This document shows, in pieces, positions 8,290 to 16,529 of a stretch of DNA of 62,047 nt (within the stretch, counting starts at the first letter, position 1; every line of letters begins with the position of its first letter). The notes beneath the pieces are model-generated. The model ran no database searches, was not told the DNA's origin, and saw only the letters and a program-made list of their open reading frames with translations. The position numbers were made by a program, and so were the translations under genes. This DNA comes from Marmoricola sp. (GTDB lineage Bacteria; Actinomycetota; Actinomycetes; Propionibacteriales; Nocardioidaceae). The DNA is taken from contig NZ_JAOPXI010000076.1 in the NCBI RefSeq assembly GCF_025965215.1, forward strand, positions 1-62,047, read 5' to 3'.

Positions 8290-8511
8290 CTAGCTACGAA
8301 AGCCCACCTGTCCCGCGGTGCTCGTCGAGATCTCGATGTAGGCGAGCTTCTCGACCGGTACGACGATCCGGCGGCCCTTCACGTCGGTGAGGGAGAGCAG
8401 CCCGCCGTCGCCGAGTGCCTTGTTCACCAGCTTCTCGACCGCGTCGGCGTCGAGCGCGGTGTCGACGGTCAGTTCGCGGTTGGCGTGGGTCACGCCGATC
8501 TTGACCTCCAT
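8290..8511 (-). CDS. DUF3107 family protein
   Basis: A 73-residue protein that begins MEVKIGVTHANRELTVDT and ends QVGFRS. This is the DUF3107 family, whose M. tuberculosis member is Rv3208A (TB9.4). It is probably a small beta-rich domain of unknown function. AGGAGG lies 8 nt upstream of ATG 8511 on the minus strand, one of the clearer ribosome sites in this region, so this start is firm. A short palindrome, GGAGGACCTCC, overlaps that site and could hide it in the mRNA. It follows the TetR gene on the same strand after 56 bp, as in mycobacteria. Confidence 0.87.
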   Translation of the reverse strand: MEVKIGVTHANRELTVDTALDADAVEKLVNKALGDGGLLSLTDVKGRRIVVPVEKLAYIEISTSTAGQVGFRS

Positions 8512-8567
8512 GCGGAGGACCTCCTGTGTTGTGGTGCGGTGGATGCTGCTGGGTGGGCGCGGCCGGA

Positions 8568-9236
8568 TCAGGCAGGCTCGTCGGCTCGCGGGTAACCGCG
8601 GATGCCACGCCAGGCGAGCCCGGCGACGAGGCTGGCCGCATCGATCTGGCCGATGCTGCCCTCCTCGATGGTGCCAGCGCCGGTCAAACGGTCCTGCAGC
8701 CAGAACCGGGCGCTGACCTGTCCCATGCCCACCAGTGCCACGGCCAGCAGCCTCGACGCCTCGCCGGGCAGGCCGGTGTCGTCGCGGATGACGTGGGCGA
8801 TCAGGTCGGCACATTCGGAGGTGACCCGGTCGATGCGCTCGCGCACCGCGGGCTCGTTGGTCAGGTCGGACTCGAAGACCAGCCGGAACTCCCCCTGGTC
8901 GCTCGCGACATAGGTGTAGAAGGCCTGCATCGTGGCTGCGACGCGCTGCTTGTTGTCCTCGGTCGACTCCAGCGCGACCCGGGTGCCGTCGATGACCTTG
9001 TCGACGGCCTGGTCCAGCAGCGCCAGGTACAGGTCGAGCTTGCCGGGGAAGTGCTGGTAGAGCACCGGCTTGGAGACGCCCGCCCGTTCGGCGATGTCAT
9101 CCATGGCGGCGGCGTGGTAGCCCTGGGCCACGAACACCTCGAGCGCCGATTCGAGCAGCTGGGCACGGCGGGCACGGCGCGGCAGCCGAGCGCCCCGGGG
9201 CGCGGGCTGGTCGCCGGTGGTCGCCGGGGTGCTCAA
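8568..9236 (-). CDS. TetR family transcriptional regulator
   Basis: A 222-residue repressor-type protein. The N-terminal helix-turn-helix covers roughly residues 20-65, with the signature DDIAERAGVSKPVLYQHF and then PGKLDLYLALL. The C-terminal all-helical domain would bind an effector, which is unknown. Homologous by position to Rv3208. I chose TTG 9236 because GGAGG lies 7 nt upstream and the sequence before it does not look coding. The gene is divergent from moeZ across 250 bp, so it may control moeZ, itself, or DUF3107. Confidence 0.87.
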   Translation of the reverse strand: MSTPATTGDQPAPRGARLPRRARRAQLLESALEVFVAQGYHAAAMDDIAERAGVSKPVLYQHFPGKLDLYLALLDQAVDKVIDGTRVALESTEDNKQRVAATMQAFYTYVASDQGEFRLVFESDLTNEPAVRERIDRVTSECADLIAHVIRDDTGLPGEASRLLAVALVGMGQVSARFWLQDRLTGAGTIEEGSIGQIDAASLVAGLAWRGIRGYPRADEPA

Positions 9237-9486
9237 CGCGTGGCCTCCGTGGTCGGGTCGGTGTCGTGCTCTGGGGTCCGACTGATGTCGGGACCGATCT
9301 GGGCGGGAGCCTACTCTGCGCGCACGGGCTGGTCCGAGGGCGCCGCCGGGTTCCAGATGGCGGACCCGCCCGCGGTTGAGGCACGGTCGAGGGGAACACT
9401 GGAGCCTTCGGAGATGTTCTGTCCTCGTCCGTGTCACCAGATCCACGGAGACGTTGAACCGCCCAGAAGTTGCACCGAGGAGTGTC
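9237..9486. other. Divergent intergenic region between the TetR gene and moeZ
   Basis: 250 bp without a supported gene. It must hold the promoters of both flanking genes and is the natural place for a TetR operator, but I could not identify a convincing palindrome or -10/-35 pair by eye. An open frame continuing moeZ upstream to 9376 exists but lacks homology and a ribosome site. Confidence 0.5.
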
Positions 9487-10686
9487 GTGTCCCTGCCCGC
9501 CCTGGTCGAGCCAGCCGCTGAGCTGAGCATCGATGAAGTACGCCGTTACAGCCGCCACCTGATCATCCCCGACGTGGGCATGACGGGGCAGAAGCGGCTC
9601 AAGAACGCCAAGGTGCTGGTGATCGGCGCGGGCGGCCTCGGCAGCCCGGCGCTGCTGTACCTGGCCGCGGCCGGCGTCGGCACCTTGGGCATCGCCGAGT
9701 TCGACACCGTCGACGAGTCCAACCTGCAGCGTCAGGTCATCCACGGTGTCAGCGACATCGACAAGCCGAAGGGGCTCTCCGCCAAGGAGTCGATCGCGGA
9801 GATCAACCCGTACGTCACCGTGGTCCTGCACGAAGAGCGCCTCGACAACGACAACGTGTTCGACGTCTTCCGCGGCTACGACCTGATCGTCGACGGGACC
9901 GACAACTTCGCGACGCGTTACATGGTCAACGACGCGGCGTACTTCCTGAAGATCCCTTACGTCTGGGGCTCGATCTACCGGTTCGACGGACAGGCCTCCG
10001 TCTTCGCGCCGTCGATGGTCGACGACGCGCCGTGCTACCGCTGTCTCTACCCGGAGCCGCCGCCGCCGGGCATGGTCCCGAGCTGCGCCGAGGGCGGCGT
10101 ACTCGGCGTGCTCTGCGCCAGCATCGGCTCGATCCAGGTCAACGAAGCCATCAAGCTGCTCACCGGCATCGGCGACCCGCTCGTCGGCAAGCTCATGATC
10201 TATGACGCCCTCGAGATGGAGTACCGCAAGCTGAAGGTTCGCAAGGACCCGAACTGCGCGCTCTGCGGCGAGCACCCGACGGTGACCGAGCTGATCGACT
10301 ACGAGACGTTCTGCGGGGCGATCAGCGAGGACGCGGCCGAGGCTGCTGCTGACGCCACCATCTCGGTCGTCACCCTGGAGCACATGCTCAAGGAGCGCGA
10401 GGAGGGCACGCGTGACTTCGTGCTGATCGACGTCCGCGAGCCGAACGAGTTCGAGATCAACAGGATCCCGGGCTCGGTGCTGATCCCGAAGGGCGACTTC
10501 CTCAACGGCAGCGCGCTGGAGCAGCTGCCGGCGGACAAGCCGATCGTCCTGCACTGCAAGAGCGGCGTCCGTTCGGCCGAGTGCCTCGCCATCGTGAAGG
10601 GTGCCGGGTACGCCGACGCCGTGCACGTCGGTGGTGGCGTCGTCGCGTGGGTGAACCAGATCGACCCATCGCAGCCGACCTACTGA
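9487..10686 (+). CDS. moeZ: Adenylyltransferase/sulfurtransferase MoeZ
   Basis: A 399-residue two-domain protein that activates ubiquitin-like sulfur carrier proteins (MoaD, CysO, ThiS type) by adenylation and then thiocarboxylation. The N-terminal ThiF/MoeB domain has the ATP-binding VIGAGGLGSP near residue 45, the Asn-Arg motif NLQRQVIH, and paired cysteines (CYRC near residue 180, CALC near residue 258) for zinc. The C-terminal rhodanese domain (about 295-399) has VLIDVREPNEFE and the active-site Cys in HCKSGVRSAE. GTG 9487 follows GAGGAG with a short 4-nt spacing. The gene fits the molybdopterin and sulfur-transfer role of its mycobacterial counterpart (moeB1, Rv3206c). MoaE is encoded 30 kb away in this window. 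Confidence 0.93.
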   Translation: MSLPALVEPAAELSIDEVRRYSRHLIIPDVGMTGQKRLKNAKVLVIGAGGLGSPALLYLAAAGVGTLGIAEFDTVDESNLQRQVIHGVSDIDKPKGLSAKESIAEINPYVTVVLHEERLDNDNVFDVFRGYDLIVDGTDNFATRYMVNDAAYFLKIPYVWGSIYRFDGQASVFAPSMVDDAPCYRCLYPEPPPPGMVPSCAEGGVLGVLCASIGSIQVNEAIKLLTGIGDPLVGKLMIYDALEMEYRKLKVRKDPNCALCGEHPTVTELIDYETFCGAISEDAAEAAADATISVVTLEHMLKEREEGTRDFVLIDVREPNEFEINRIPGSVLIPKGDFLNGSALEQLPADKPIVLHCKSGVRSAECLAIVKGAGYADAVHVGGGVVAWVNQIDPSQPTY

Positions 10687-10729
10687 GTCACCGGTTGTCG
10701 AGGAGACTGCGCACCAGTCGTCTCGAAAC

Positions 10730-10774
10730 ACAGCGCCCGTCTCCGTGACCCCGGGGCGGGCGCTGTCGTTGTTC
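10730..10774 (+). terminator. Rho-independent terminator after moeZ
   Basis: CAGCGCCCG (10731-10739) pairs with CGGGCGCTG (10757-10765), followed by the T-rich TCGTTGTTC. It lies 45 bp after the moeZ stop. Confidence 0.8.
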
Positions 10775-10806
10775 AGGGCCTCACCACGTTGACGGGGGTC
10801 ATCTGC

Positions 10807-11652
10807 ATGTCTGTCCTGCCCACACGCCTGCTTGCCGCACTCGGGGTTCTCCCGCTCGTGATCGTGACGCTCGTGGCCGCGCCCACCGACGCCGCCCGTG
10901 CCTGGGCCCCGGAGGCGAGGGCGGCGATCAAGCCGGGCATCCAGATGTACACCGCGGGTGCGCAGTGCACCGGCAACTTCGTGTTCGCCGACCGAGCCGG
11001 GCACGTCTACGTCGGGTACGCCGCGCACTGCGCCGGCCGCGGTCAGAACACCGACACCAACGGGTGCACCACCCCGACCAACCCGGTCGGGGTGAAGGTC
11101 GATTTCGTCACCGGCGGCAACTTCCTCTTCTCGGGCACCACCGTCGGGACCGGGCACCTGGCGTACACGTCGTGGGGGACCATGCAGCGGTTGAAGATCC
11201 GGAACGCGAACCGCTGTGCCTACAACGACTTCGCACTCGTGCGGGTGGACCGGGGAAGTGTCGGCAAGGTCAACCCGACGGTTCCGGGCTTCGGCGGGCC
11301 GACCGGCATCGCTCCGCTGCTCTCGGCCGGAGCTGCCGTCTACACGGTCGGCAGCTCGTCCTTGCGTGGCTCCACCGTGCAGAAGACCGGCAACGTGCTG
11401 GCCCGTGTGGGCGGCGGGCTGGCGTACGAGGTCAACACCAGCAACCCGGGGATCCCCGGAGACTCCGGCAGCGGCTTCATGGACTCGTTCGGCCGGGTCG
11501 CCGGCGTGCTGTCGACGATCAATGTCGGGCTCAGCCTGACGCCGGTCTCCAACACGATGGGCAACCTGGGAGCCGAGCTCGCGTGGGCGCAGAGGTACTC
11601 CGGCATCGTGGGCCTCCGGTTGGTCCGCGGGACCCGGGCCTTCAGGCCATAG
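10807..11652 (+). CDS. Secreted trypsin-like serine protease (S1 family)
   Basis: A 281-residue exported protease. An N-terminal signal peptide (LLAALGVLPLVIVTLVAA) ends near the cleavage-like APTDAARA. All three catalytic residues are visible: His in YAAHCAG, Asp in YNDFALVRV and Ser in GIPGDSGSGF. Four cysteines could form two disulfides. There is no propeptide of recognisable type and no C-terminal anchor, so it is likely released. I chose ATG 10807 because GGGGGT lies 8-13 nt upstream. TTG 10789 is the longer alternative. It interrupts the conserved housekeeping order between moeZ and the alkyltransferase-like gene and is probably accessory. Its own TAG stop forms part of the TAGGCT box of the next gene. 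Confidence 0.87.
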   Translation: MSVLPTRLLAALGVLPLVIVTLVAAPTDAARAWAPEARAAIKPGIQMYTAGAQCTGNFVFADRAGHVYVGYAAHCAGRGQNTDTNGCTTPTNPVGVKVDFVTGGNFLFSGTTVGTGHLAYTSWGTMQRLKIRNANRCAYNDFALVRVDRGSVGKVNPTVPGFGGPTGIAPLLSAGAAVYTVGSSSLRGSTVQKTGNVLARVGGGLAYEVNTSNPGIPGDSGSGFMDSFGRVAGVLSTINVGLSLTPVSNTMGNLGAELAWAQRYSGIVGLRLVRGTRAFRP

Positions 11653-11661
11653 GCTCGGCGG

Positions 11662-12027
11662 GTGGGTGCGCCTGACTTCGAGGACTACGCGGAGCAGGTG
11701 CTGCTGGTCGTCGAGCAGATCCCGCGCGGTCGGGTGACGACGTACGGGCTGATCGCCGAGGTGCTCCAGGACGCGCTGGGTCGTGGCGGTCCGCGGACCG
11801 TCGCGGGGGTCATGGCGCGGTACGGCGCGTCGGTGACGTGGTGGCGGGTGGTCCGCGCCGATGGTTCGCTGCCCGAGGCCCTGGCCGTCGAGGCCCGTCA
11901 GGAGTACCTCGGCGAAGGAACACCACTTCGTTCGTCCGGCGCCGTCGACCTCACCACCGCGGTCTGGCTGCCACCGAATGTGTCGCCGGTCATCCACAGC
12001 CTCGAACCCGGATCGGTGGACAACTAG
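11662..12027 (+). CDS. Alkyltransferase-like protein (MGMT DNA-binding domain, no active Cys)
   Basis: A 121-residue protein made of the DNA-binding domain of O6-alkylguanine DNA alkyltransferase, with the wing-helix start IPRGRVTTYGLIAEVL. The PCHRV active-site motif of real transferases is replaced by WWRVV near residue 54, so it cannot remove alkyl groups by the usual mechanism. Proteins of this kind (ATL) bind alkylated bases and hand them to nucleotide-excision repair. Position matches Rv3204. The GTG 11662 start has TAGGCT 6 nt upstream, overlapping the stop codon of the protease. The tail after residue 90 is longer than in minimal ATLs. Confidence 0.83.
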   Translation: MGAPDFEDYAEQVLLVVEQIPRGRVTTYGLIAEVLQDALGRGGPRTVAGVMARYGASVTWWRVVRADGSLPEALAVEARQEYLGEGTPLRSSGAVDLTTAVWLPPNVSPVIHSLEPGSVDN

Positions 12028-12365
12028 GCCTTGCCTGTGGACAGAGATGCGCTATCTGTGGAGGACACGCCGAACAACGAGAATTCCTCGAAATAGTTGG
12101 GGAAATTCTCTTGCGCAGGGGGAGCCGAGGGGCATACAACTTGCTCACGCGATCCCTTCGGGGAGAGCTGATCGGCTCGGAGACGAGGATCCATCCGGCG
12201 GGGCAACCCGCCGCTTCGGCAGTGATGTGCCGGAGGGAGTCTCGAGGAGGAGCAGGTCGATCGGAGGCATCACCCGAGGATCAATCGAAGGCCCCGTGCA
12301 ACTCATACTTGGACGGGGCCTTCACCTTTCCCGGAACTCCCCGGACGGTGCGCTAGCGTCCCCGC
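12028..12365 (+). ncRNA. Candidate structured RNA or leader, with terminator
   Basis: A 338-bp gap with no supported gene. A TTGCCT/TATCTG pair near 12031-12059 could be a promoter. Downstream are several local hairpins: GAGAATT pairing with AAATTCTC around 12080-12112, AGCCGA pairing with TCGGCT around 12123-12179, and GGCGGGG-CAA-CCCGCC around 12197-12212. The series ends in a perfect 11-bp terminator stem at 12287-12323. The order promoter, folded stretch, terminator suggests a small RNA of roughly 260 nt, or a riboswitch-like leader for the esterase gene. It does not match a class I can name. The esterase has its own -10 box after the terminator. Confidence 0.35.
12287..12323 (+). terminator. 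Intrinsic terminator
   Basis: GAAGGCCCCGT (12287-12297) pairs perfectly with ACGGGGCCTTC (12313-12323) around a 15-nt loop. It is followed by ACCTTTCC. It lies 260 bp after the alkyltransferase-like gene, too far to be only that gene's terminator. Confidence 0.75.
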
Positions 12366-13250
12366 ATGGCCGCCCTGTCTCGTCGCGCTCTGCTCCTCGG
12401 TGGGTCCGGGGCAGCTGCCGTCGGTGTGGTCGGGGTCGGCGGCCTCCTGGTCGAGCACGACGTGCTCCCGGGCCGCGTTCGGCTGGACCAGCTGCTCGGA
12501 CTGGACGGCGCCTCGGCGCCGATTCCTGACGTCACGCCAGGCGCCCGGTACGACGGCTCGTTCACCTCGACGGCTCGTCGGGGCGCACAGACGGCGTGGT
12601 CGCTGACGGCGCCACCCGGTGTCGCACCAGCGGGCCTGCCGCTGCTGGTGTGCCTGCACGGTGCCGGAGGGGACCATCGCGCGGCGTTCGACGATCTCGG
12701 CATCGACCGCTTCTTGGCCCAGGCGACGGCGGCAGGGGTGCCGCCGTTCGCGGTGGCGTCGGTCGACGGCGGCGAGCACAGCTACTGGCACCCGCGCACC
12801 GACGGCAGTGATTCCGGAGCGATGGTGATCGACGAACTCATTCCGTTGCTGCGCCAGAAGTTCGGCCTGGCTGCGCGGTTCGGCCTGTACGGCTGGTCGA
12901 TGGGCGGATTCGGCGCCCTGCGACTGGCGATGCGCGGCGCCGGCGCTGCCGCGGTCGTCGCGTGCAGCCCGGCCCTGTTCACCTCGTACCCGAGTTCGGC
13001 GCCGGGTGCCTTCGACGATGAGGCCGACTTCCGTCGCCAGGGCCTGCATGACCAGGGAGCGCTGTTTCCCCACGTTCCGGTGCGCATCGACATCGGCAGG
13101 GGAGACCCGTTCTACGTCGCCGTCCGTGACTTCGTCGACCAGATGTCTCCCGCTCCTGCCGGCGGCTTCGAGGCCGGCGGCCACACCGACGGGTACTGGC
13201 GCCGGATGCTGCCCGGCCAGCTCGCGTTCGTCGGCAGCCATCTCGGCTGA
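12366..13250 (+). CDS. Exported alpha/beta-hydrolase esterase
   Basis: A 294-residue hydrolase of the esterase/antigen 85-like fold. The N-terminus SRRALLLGGSGAAAVG resembles a twin-arginine (Tat) signal, so it is probably exported folded. The nucleophile elbow is GWSMGG near residue 180, preceded by the oxyanion strand LLVCLHGAGGDHR. The catalytic His is likely in AGGHTDGYW near residue 277. The substrate is unknown; lipid, polyhydroxyalkanoate or carbohydrate esters are all possible. TAGCGT lies 6 nt before ATG 12366, indicating a leaderless start. It is followed by adnA after 42 bp. Confidence 0.83.
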   Translation: MAALSRRALLLGGSGAAAVGVVGVGGLLVEHDVLPGRVRLDQLLGLDGASAPIPDVTPGARYDGSFTSTARRGAQTAWSLTAPPGVAPAGLPLLVCLHGAGGDHRAAFDDLGIDRFLAQATAAGVPPFAVASVDGGEHSYWHPRTDGSDSGAMVIDELIPLLRQKFGLAARFGLYGWSMGGFGALRLAMRGAGAAAVVACSPALFTSYPSSAPGAFDDEADFRRQGLHDQGALFPHVPVRIDIGRGDPFYVAVRDFVDQMSPAPAGGFEAGGHTDGYWRRMLPGQLAFVGSHLG

Positions 13251-13292
13251 GGCGCGCTGGCGCTTGTCGGACCCGGATGATGAGGTGACGTC

Positions 13293-16200
13293 GTGACCAG
13301 TCCGACGTACCGCCTCGCACGTCCGGCTGCTCAGCAGGTACCCCCGGTCCTCGACCCCGACCAACAGCGGGCGGTCGACCACCCCGGCGGCCCGCTCCTG
13401 GTGCTGGCCGGCCCCGGCTCGGGCAAGACGACGACCCTGGTCGAGGCGATCGTCGACCGGATCGAGAGCCGTGGTGCCCCACCGGCCCAGGTGCTCGCGC
13501 TCACCTTCAGCCGCAAGGCCGCCGAGCAGGTCCGCGACCGCGTGGTCGGGAGGCTCGGCCAGACGACTGCCTCAGCCCTCAGCTCGACCTTCCACTCCTT
13601 CGCCTACGGTCTCGTCCGCGAGTTCGACACGGACCTGTACGACGGCCCGTTGCGGTTGCTGTCGGCGCCCGAGGCAGATGTGGTCATCGCCGAGCTCTTG
13701 CGCGACTCACCGGAATCAGTGACCTGGCCGGACTCCCTGAGGATTGCGGCCGGCACGCGCGGCTTCGCGCGCGAGGTCGGAGCGGTGCTGGCCCGAGCCC
13801 GCGAGAAGGGCCTCGACGAGCACGCCCTGACGCGGTTGGGACGTGAACACGGCATCGAGGAGTTCGTCGCCGCGGGATGGTTCCTCGACCAGTACCTGAC
13901 CAACCTCGACCAGCAGTCGGCGACCGACTACGCCGACCTGATCAGGCGCGCCGTGATCGTGGCCGAGGAGCACCGCGACCTGTTGCGCGCGCGCTTCCGG
14001 CACGTCTTCGTGGACGAGTACCAGGACACCGACCCCGGCCAGGTCGCGCTGCTCAAGGCGATCGCAGGGGACGGCGCCGACCTGACCGTCGTCGGTGATC
14101 CGTACCAGGCGATCTACGGGTTCCGTGGAGCCGACGTCCGCGGCATCCTCGACTTCCCGTCTGTGTTCACGACCCGGGATGGTGCTTCGGCGGACGTTGC
14201 CGTCCTGGGCACCACCCGCAGGTTCGGGACCCGCGTGCTCGCCGCGGTCCAGCGGGTGGCCGGCCGGATCCCGCTGAACGGGAGCATCGCCGAAGAGGTC
14301 CGGGCCCGGTTCCTGGCCCCCCAGGTGCACCCGGACACTCCGGAGGGTCGGGTGGAGGTGTTCACCTTCGACACTGAACGGGCCGAGGTCGAACGGATCG
14401 CGGACCTGCTGCGCCGGGCCCATCTCGAGCACGGCATGAGCTGGGCCGATATGGCTGTACTGGTGCGCTCGGGCCGGGCCTCGATCCCGGGACTGCGGCG
14501 GGCGCTGACCACGGCCGGCGTACCGGTGGAGGTCAGCGCGGACGAGACGCCGTTGTCACGTGAACCTGCCGTCCAGCCGTTGCTGGAGGCGCTGCGGGCG
14601 GCGGTCAATCTCGACAACGAGGACGTCACCGATCCCGACTACCTGGACACGATCCGCGCCGAAGGACTGCTCACCTCGTCGCTCGCGGGCCTGGATGCCA
14701 CCGACGTCCGGGCGCTGGCCAGGACGCTCAGGTCGGCGGAGAAGACCGCTGCGGCTGCCGAGGGCCGAGCGGTCCGGTCCTCGCCGGATCTGCTCCGCGC
14801 CGCCCTGATCGAGCCGGGGATGCTCGATGGTGCCGAGGGATCCGCAGCGGCGCGGGCCGTCCGGCTGACCGAGCTGCTGCACCGCGCGAGGGCCCTGGTC
14901 GATTCCGGGGCCTCGGTCGCCGAGGTGCTCTGGGCCGTGTGGGACGGCACCGGGTGGCCCGAGCAGCTGCGCCGGGCGACCGAACGTCCAGGTGCGGCCG
15001 GGAGGCTCGCCCATCGTGACCTCGACGCCATCTGCGCCCTGTTCGAGAGCGCCGAGCGCGCCGAGGGTCAGCTCGGGCACGCGAGCGTCCGCTCGTTCCT
15101 CGACACCATCGCCGGCCAGGAGATCCCGGCCGACACCCTCGCTGACAAGGGCATCCGCGGCGAGACGGTGCGGCTGCTCACCGCCCACCGCTCCAAGGGC
15201 CTCGAGTGGCGCCTGGTCGTCGTCGCCCACGTGCAGGAGGCCACCTGGCCGGACCTGCGCCGCCGGGCCACGCTGCTCCAGGCGGGCAGGATCGGAGCCG
15301 ACCGGTACGGCGTCCCGGTGCTGCAGCCCGACACCACCCAGCGCGAGCTGATCGCCGAGGAGAGGCGGCTGTTCTACGTCGCGTGCACCCGTGCACGCGA
15401 GCGGCTGGTCGTCACCGCGGTGGCGTCGCCCGACGAGGACGGTGACCAGGCCTCGCGTTTTTTGGCCGAGCTCGGGGTCACCGTCGAGCACCGGTCCGGT
15501 CGTCCGCCGCGGCCGCTGTCGCTGGACGGGGTGGTCAGCGAGCTGCGTCGTACTGCCGCGGACCCGGAGACCTCCGAGGCGCTGCGGGACGCGGCCGTGC
15601 GCCGGCTCGCTGCGCTGGCCCTGCAGACCGACGGGTCGAGAACGCTGGTACCGGCAGCCGACCCGTCGACCTGGTGGGGGACCCGGGCGCGGTCCGTCTC
15701 CGGTCAACCCGTGCGTCCTGAGGAGCAGCCGGTCACGCTGTCGGCGAGTGCCCTCGCCGGTCTCGGAGACTGCCCGGCCAAGTGGTTCCTCGAACGCGAG
15801 GCCGGAGGCGCGAGCGCCTCCAGCCAGTCCCAGGGCTTCGGCAACGTCGTGCATGCCGTCGCCGACCGGATCGCCCGCGGTGACCTGGCCGCCGACCCGG
15901 CGACGATCGCTGACCTGATGGTGCACGTGGACCTGGTCTGGGACCAACTGCCGTTCCGTACGCCGTGGTCACGGGAACGCGAGCGCGCCGAGATCGAGCG
16001 GGCGCTGACTCGCTTCGTGCACTGGCACCTGCGACCTGGTGCACGCACGGTGCTGGCCACCGAGCAGGAGCTGAGTGCCGAGGTGACGTTGCCGGGCGGC
16101 CAGCGGGTCAGCCTGCACGGCTTCGCCGACCGACTCGAGGTCGACGACGACGGCCGGGTGGTCGTGGTCGACCTCAAGACCGGCAAGTACCCACCGCCTG

Positions 16201-16529
16201 ACCGGGAGCTCGCGGAGAACCCGCAGCTCGGCCTGTACCAGTACGCCGTCGCGGCGGGGGCGGTCGACGGCCTGACCGGCGAGCCGGCTGAGCCAGGTGG
16301 CGCGGAGCTCTGGCAGCTGCGCAAGGAAGTGCGGGGAAGCCTCAAGGTCCAGCAGCAGGGACCCCAGGAGCCTGGACCGGACGGCCTGCTCGCGGTCGAG
16401 CGACAGCTCGCGGAGGCGGTCGCGGTGGTCCGCGAGGAGCGCTTCGAGGCCCAGCCGGGAACCGTGTGCGAGCACTGCGACTTCACCGCGCTCTGCCCGG
16501 CGAAGAACGCTGGGACGGTGCTGTCTTGA
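13293..16529 (+). CDS. adnA: AdnA subunit: UvrD-like helicase plus RecB-type nuclease
   Basis: A 1078-residue subunit of the AdnAB double-strand-break resection motor-nuclease. The N-terminal SF1A motor shows motif I LAGPGSGKTT (about residue 39), motif II VFVDEYQDTD (239), motif III GDPYQAIYGFRGAD (268), motif V LTAHRSKGLEW (629) and motif VI FYVACTRARERL (694). The C-terminal RecB-like nuclease has GFADRLEV with VVVVDLKTGK (about 943-965). A cysteine near residue 827 (GDCPAKW) plus CEHCDFTALC at the end fits the iron-sulfur staple of AddB-type nucleases. It overlaps adnB by 4 bp (TTGA), so the two subunits are translationally coupled, as expected for an obligate heterodimer. Mycobacterial counterpart Rv3202c. 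Confidence 0.92.
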   Translation: MTSPTYRLARPAAQQVPPVLDPDQQRAVDHPGGPLLVLAGPGSGKTTTLVEAIVDRIESRGAPPAQVLALTFSRKAAEQVRDRVVGRLGQTTASALSSTFHSFAYGLVREFDTDLYDGPLRLLSAPEADVVIAELLRDSPESVTWPDSLRIAAGTRGFAREVGAVLARAREKGLDEHALTRLGREHGIEEFVAAGWFLDQYLTNLDQQSATDYADLIRRAVIVAEEHRDLLRARFRHVFVDEYQDTDPGQVALLKAIAGDGADLTVVGDPYQAIYGFRGADVRGILDFPSVFTTRDGASADVAVLGTTRRFGTRVLAAVQRVAGRIPLNGSIAEEVRARFLAPQVHPDTPEGRVEVFTFDTERAEVERIADLLRRAHLEHGMSWADMAVLVRSGRASIPGLRRALTTAGVPVEVSADETPLSREPAVQPLLEALRAAVNLDNEDVTDPDYLDTIRAEGLLTSSLAGLDATDVRALARTLRSAEKTAAAAEGRAVRSSPDLLRAALIEPGMLDGAEGSAAARAVRLTELLHRARALVDSGASVAEVLWAVWDGTGWPEQLRRATERPGAAGRLAHRDLDAICALFESAERAEGQLGHASVRSFLDTIAGQEIPADTLADKGIRGETVRLLTAHRSKGLEWRLVVVAHVQEATWPDLRRRATLLQAGRIGADRYGVPVLQPDTTQRELIAEERRLFYVACTRARERLVVTAVASPDEDGDQASRFLAELGVTVEHRSGRPPRPLSLDGVVSELRRTAADPETSEALRDAAVRRLAALALQTDGSRTLVPAADPSTWWGTRARSVSGQPVRPEEQPVTLSASALAGLGDCPAKWFLEREAGGASASSQSQGFGNVVHAVADRIARGDLAADPATIADLMVHVDLVWDQLPFRTPWSRERERAEIERALTRFVHWHLRPGARTVLATEQELSAEVTLPGGQRVSLHGFADRLEVDDDGRVVVVDLKTGKYPPPDRELAENPQLGLYQYAVAAGAVDGLTGEPAEPGGAELWQLRKEVRGSLKVQQQGPQEPGPDGLLAVERQLAEAVAVVREERFEAQPGTVCEHCDFTALCPAKNAGTVLS

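Noticed and set aside
9097-11997. 966-codon minus-strand frame opposite moeZ and the protease
   Set aside because: A shadow of moeZ and the protease, which both have intact catalytic motifs on the plus strand.
12034-12059. TGTGGACAG and TGTGGAGG as a second DnaA cluster
   Set aside because: Only one near match, and no phasing or further boxes.
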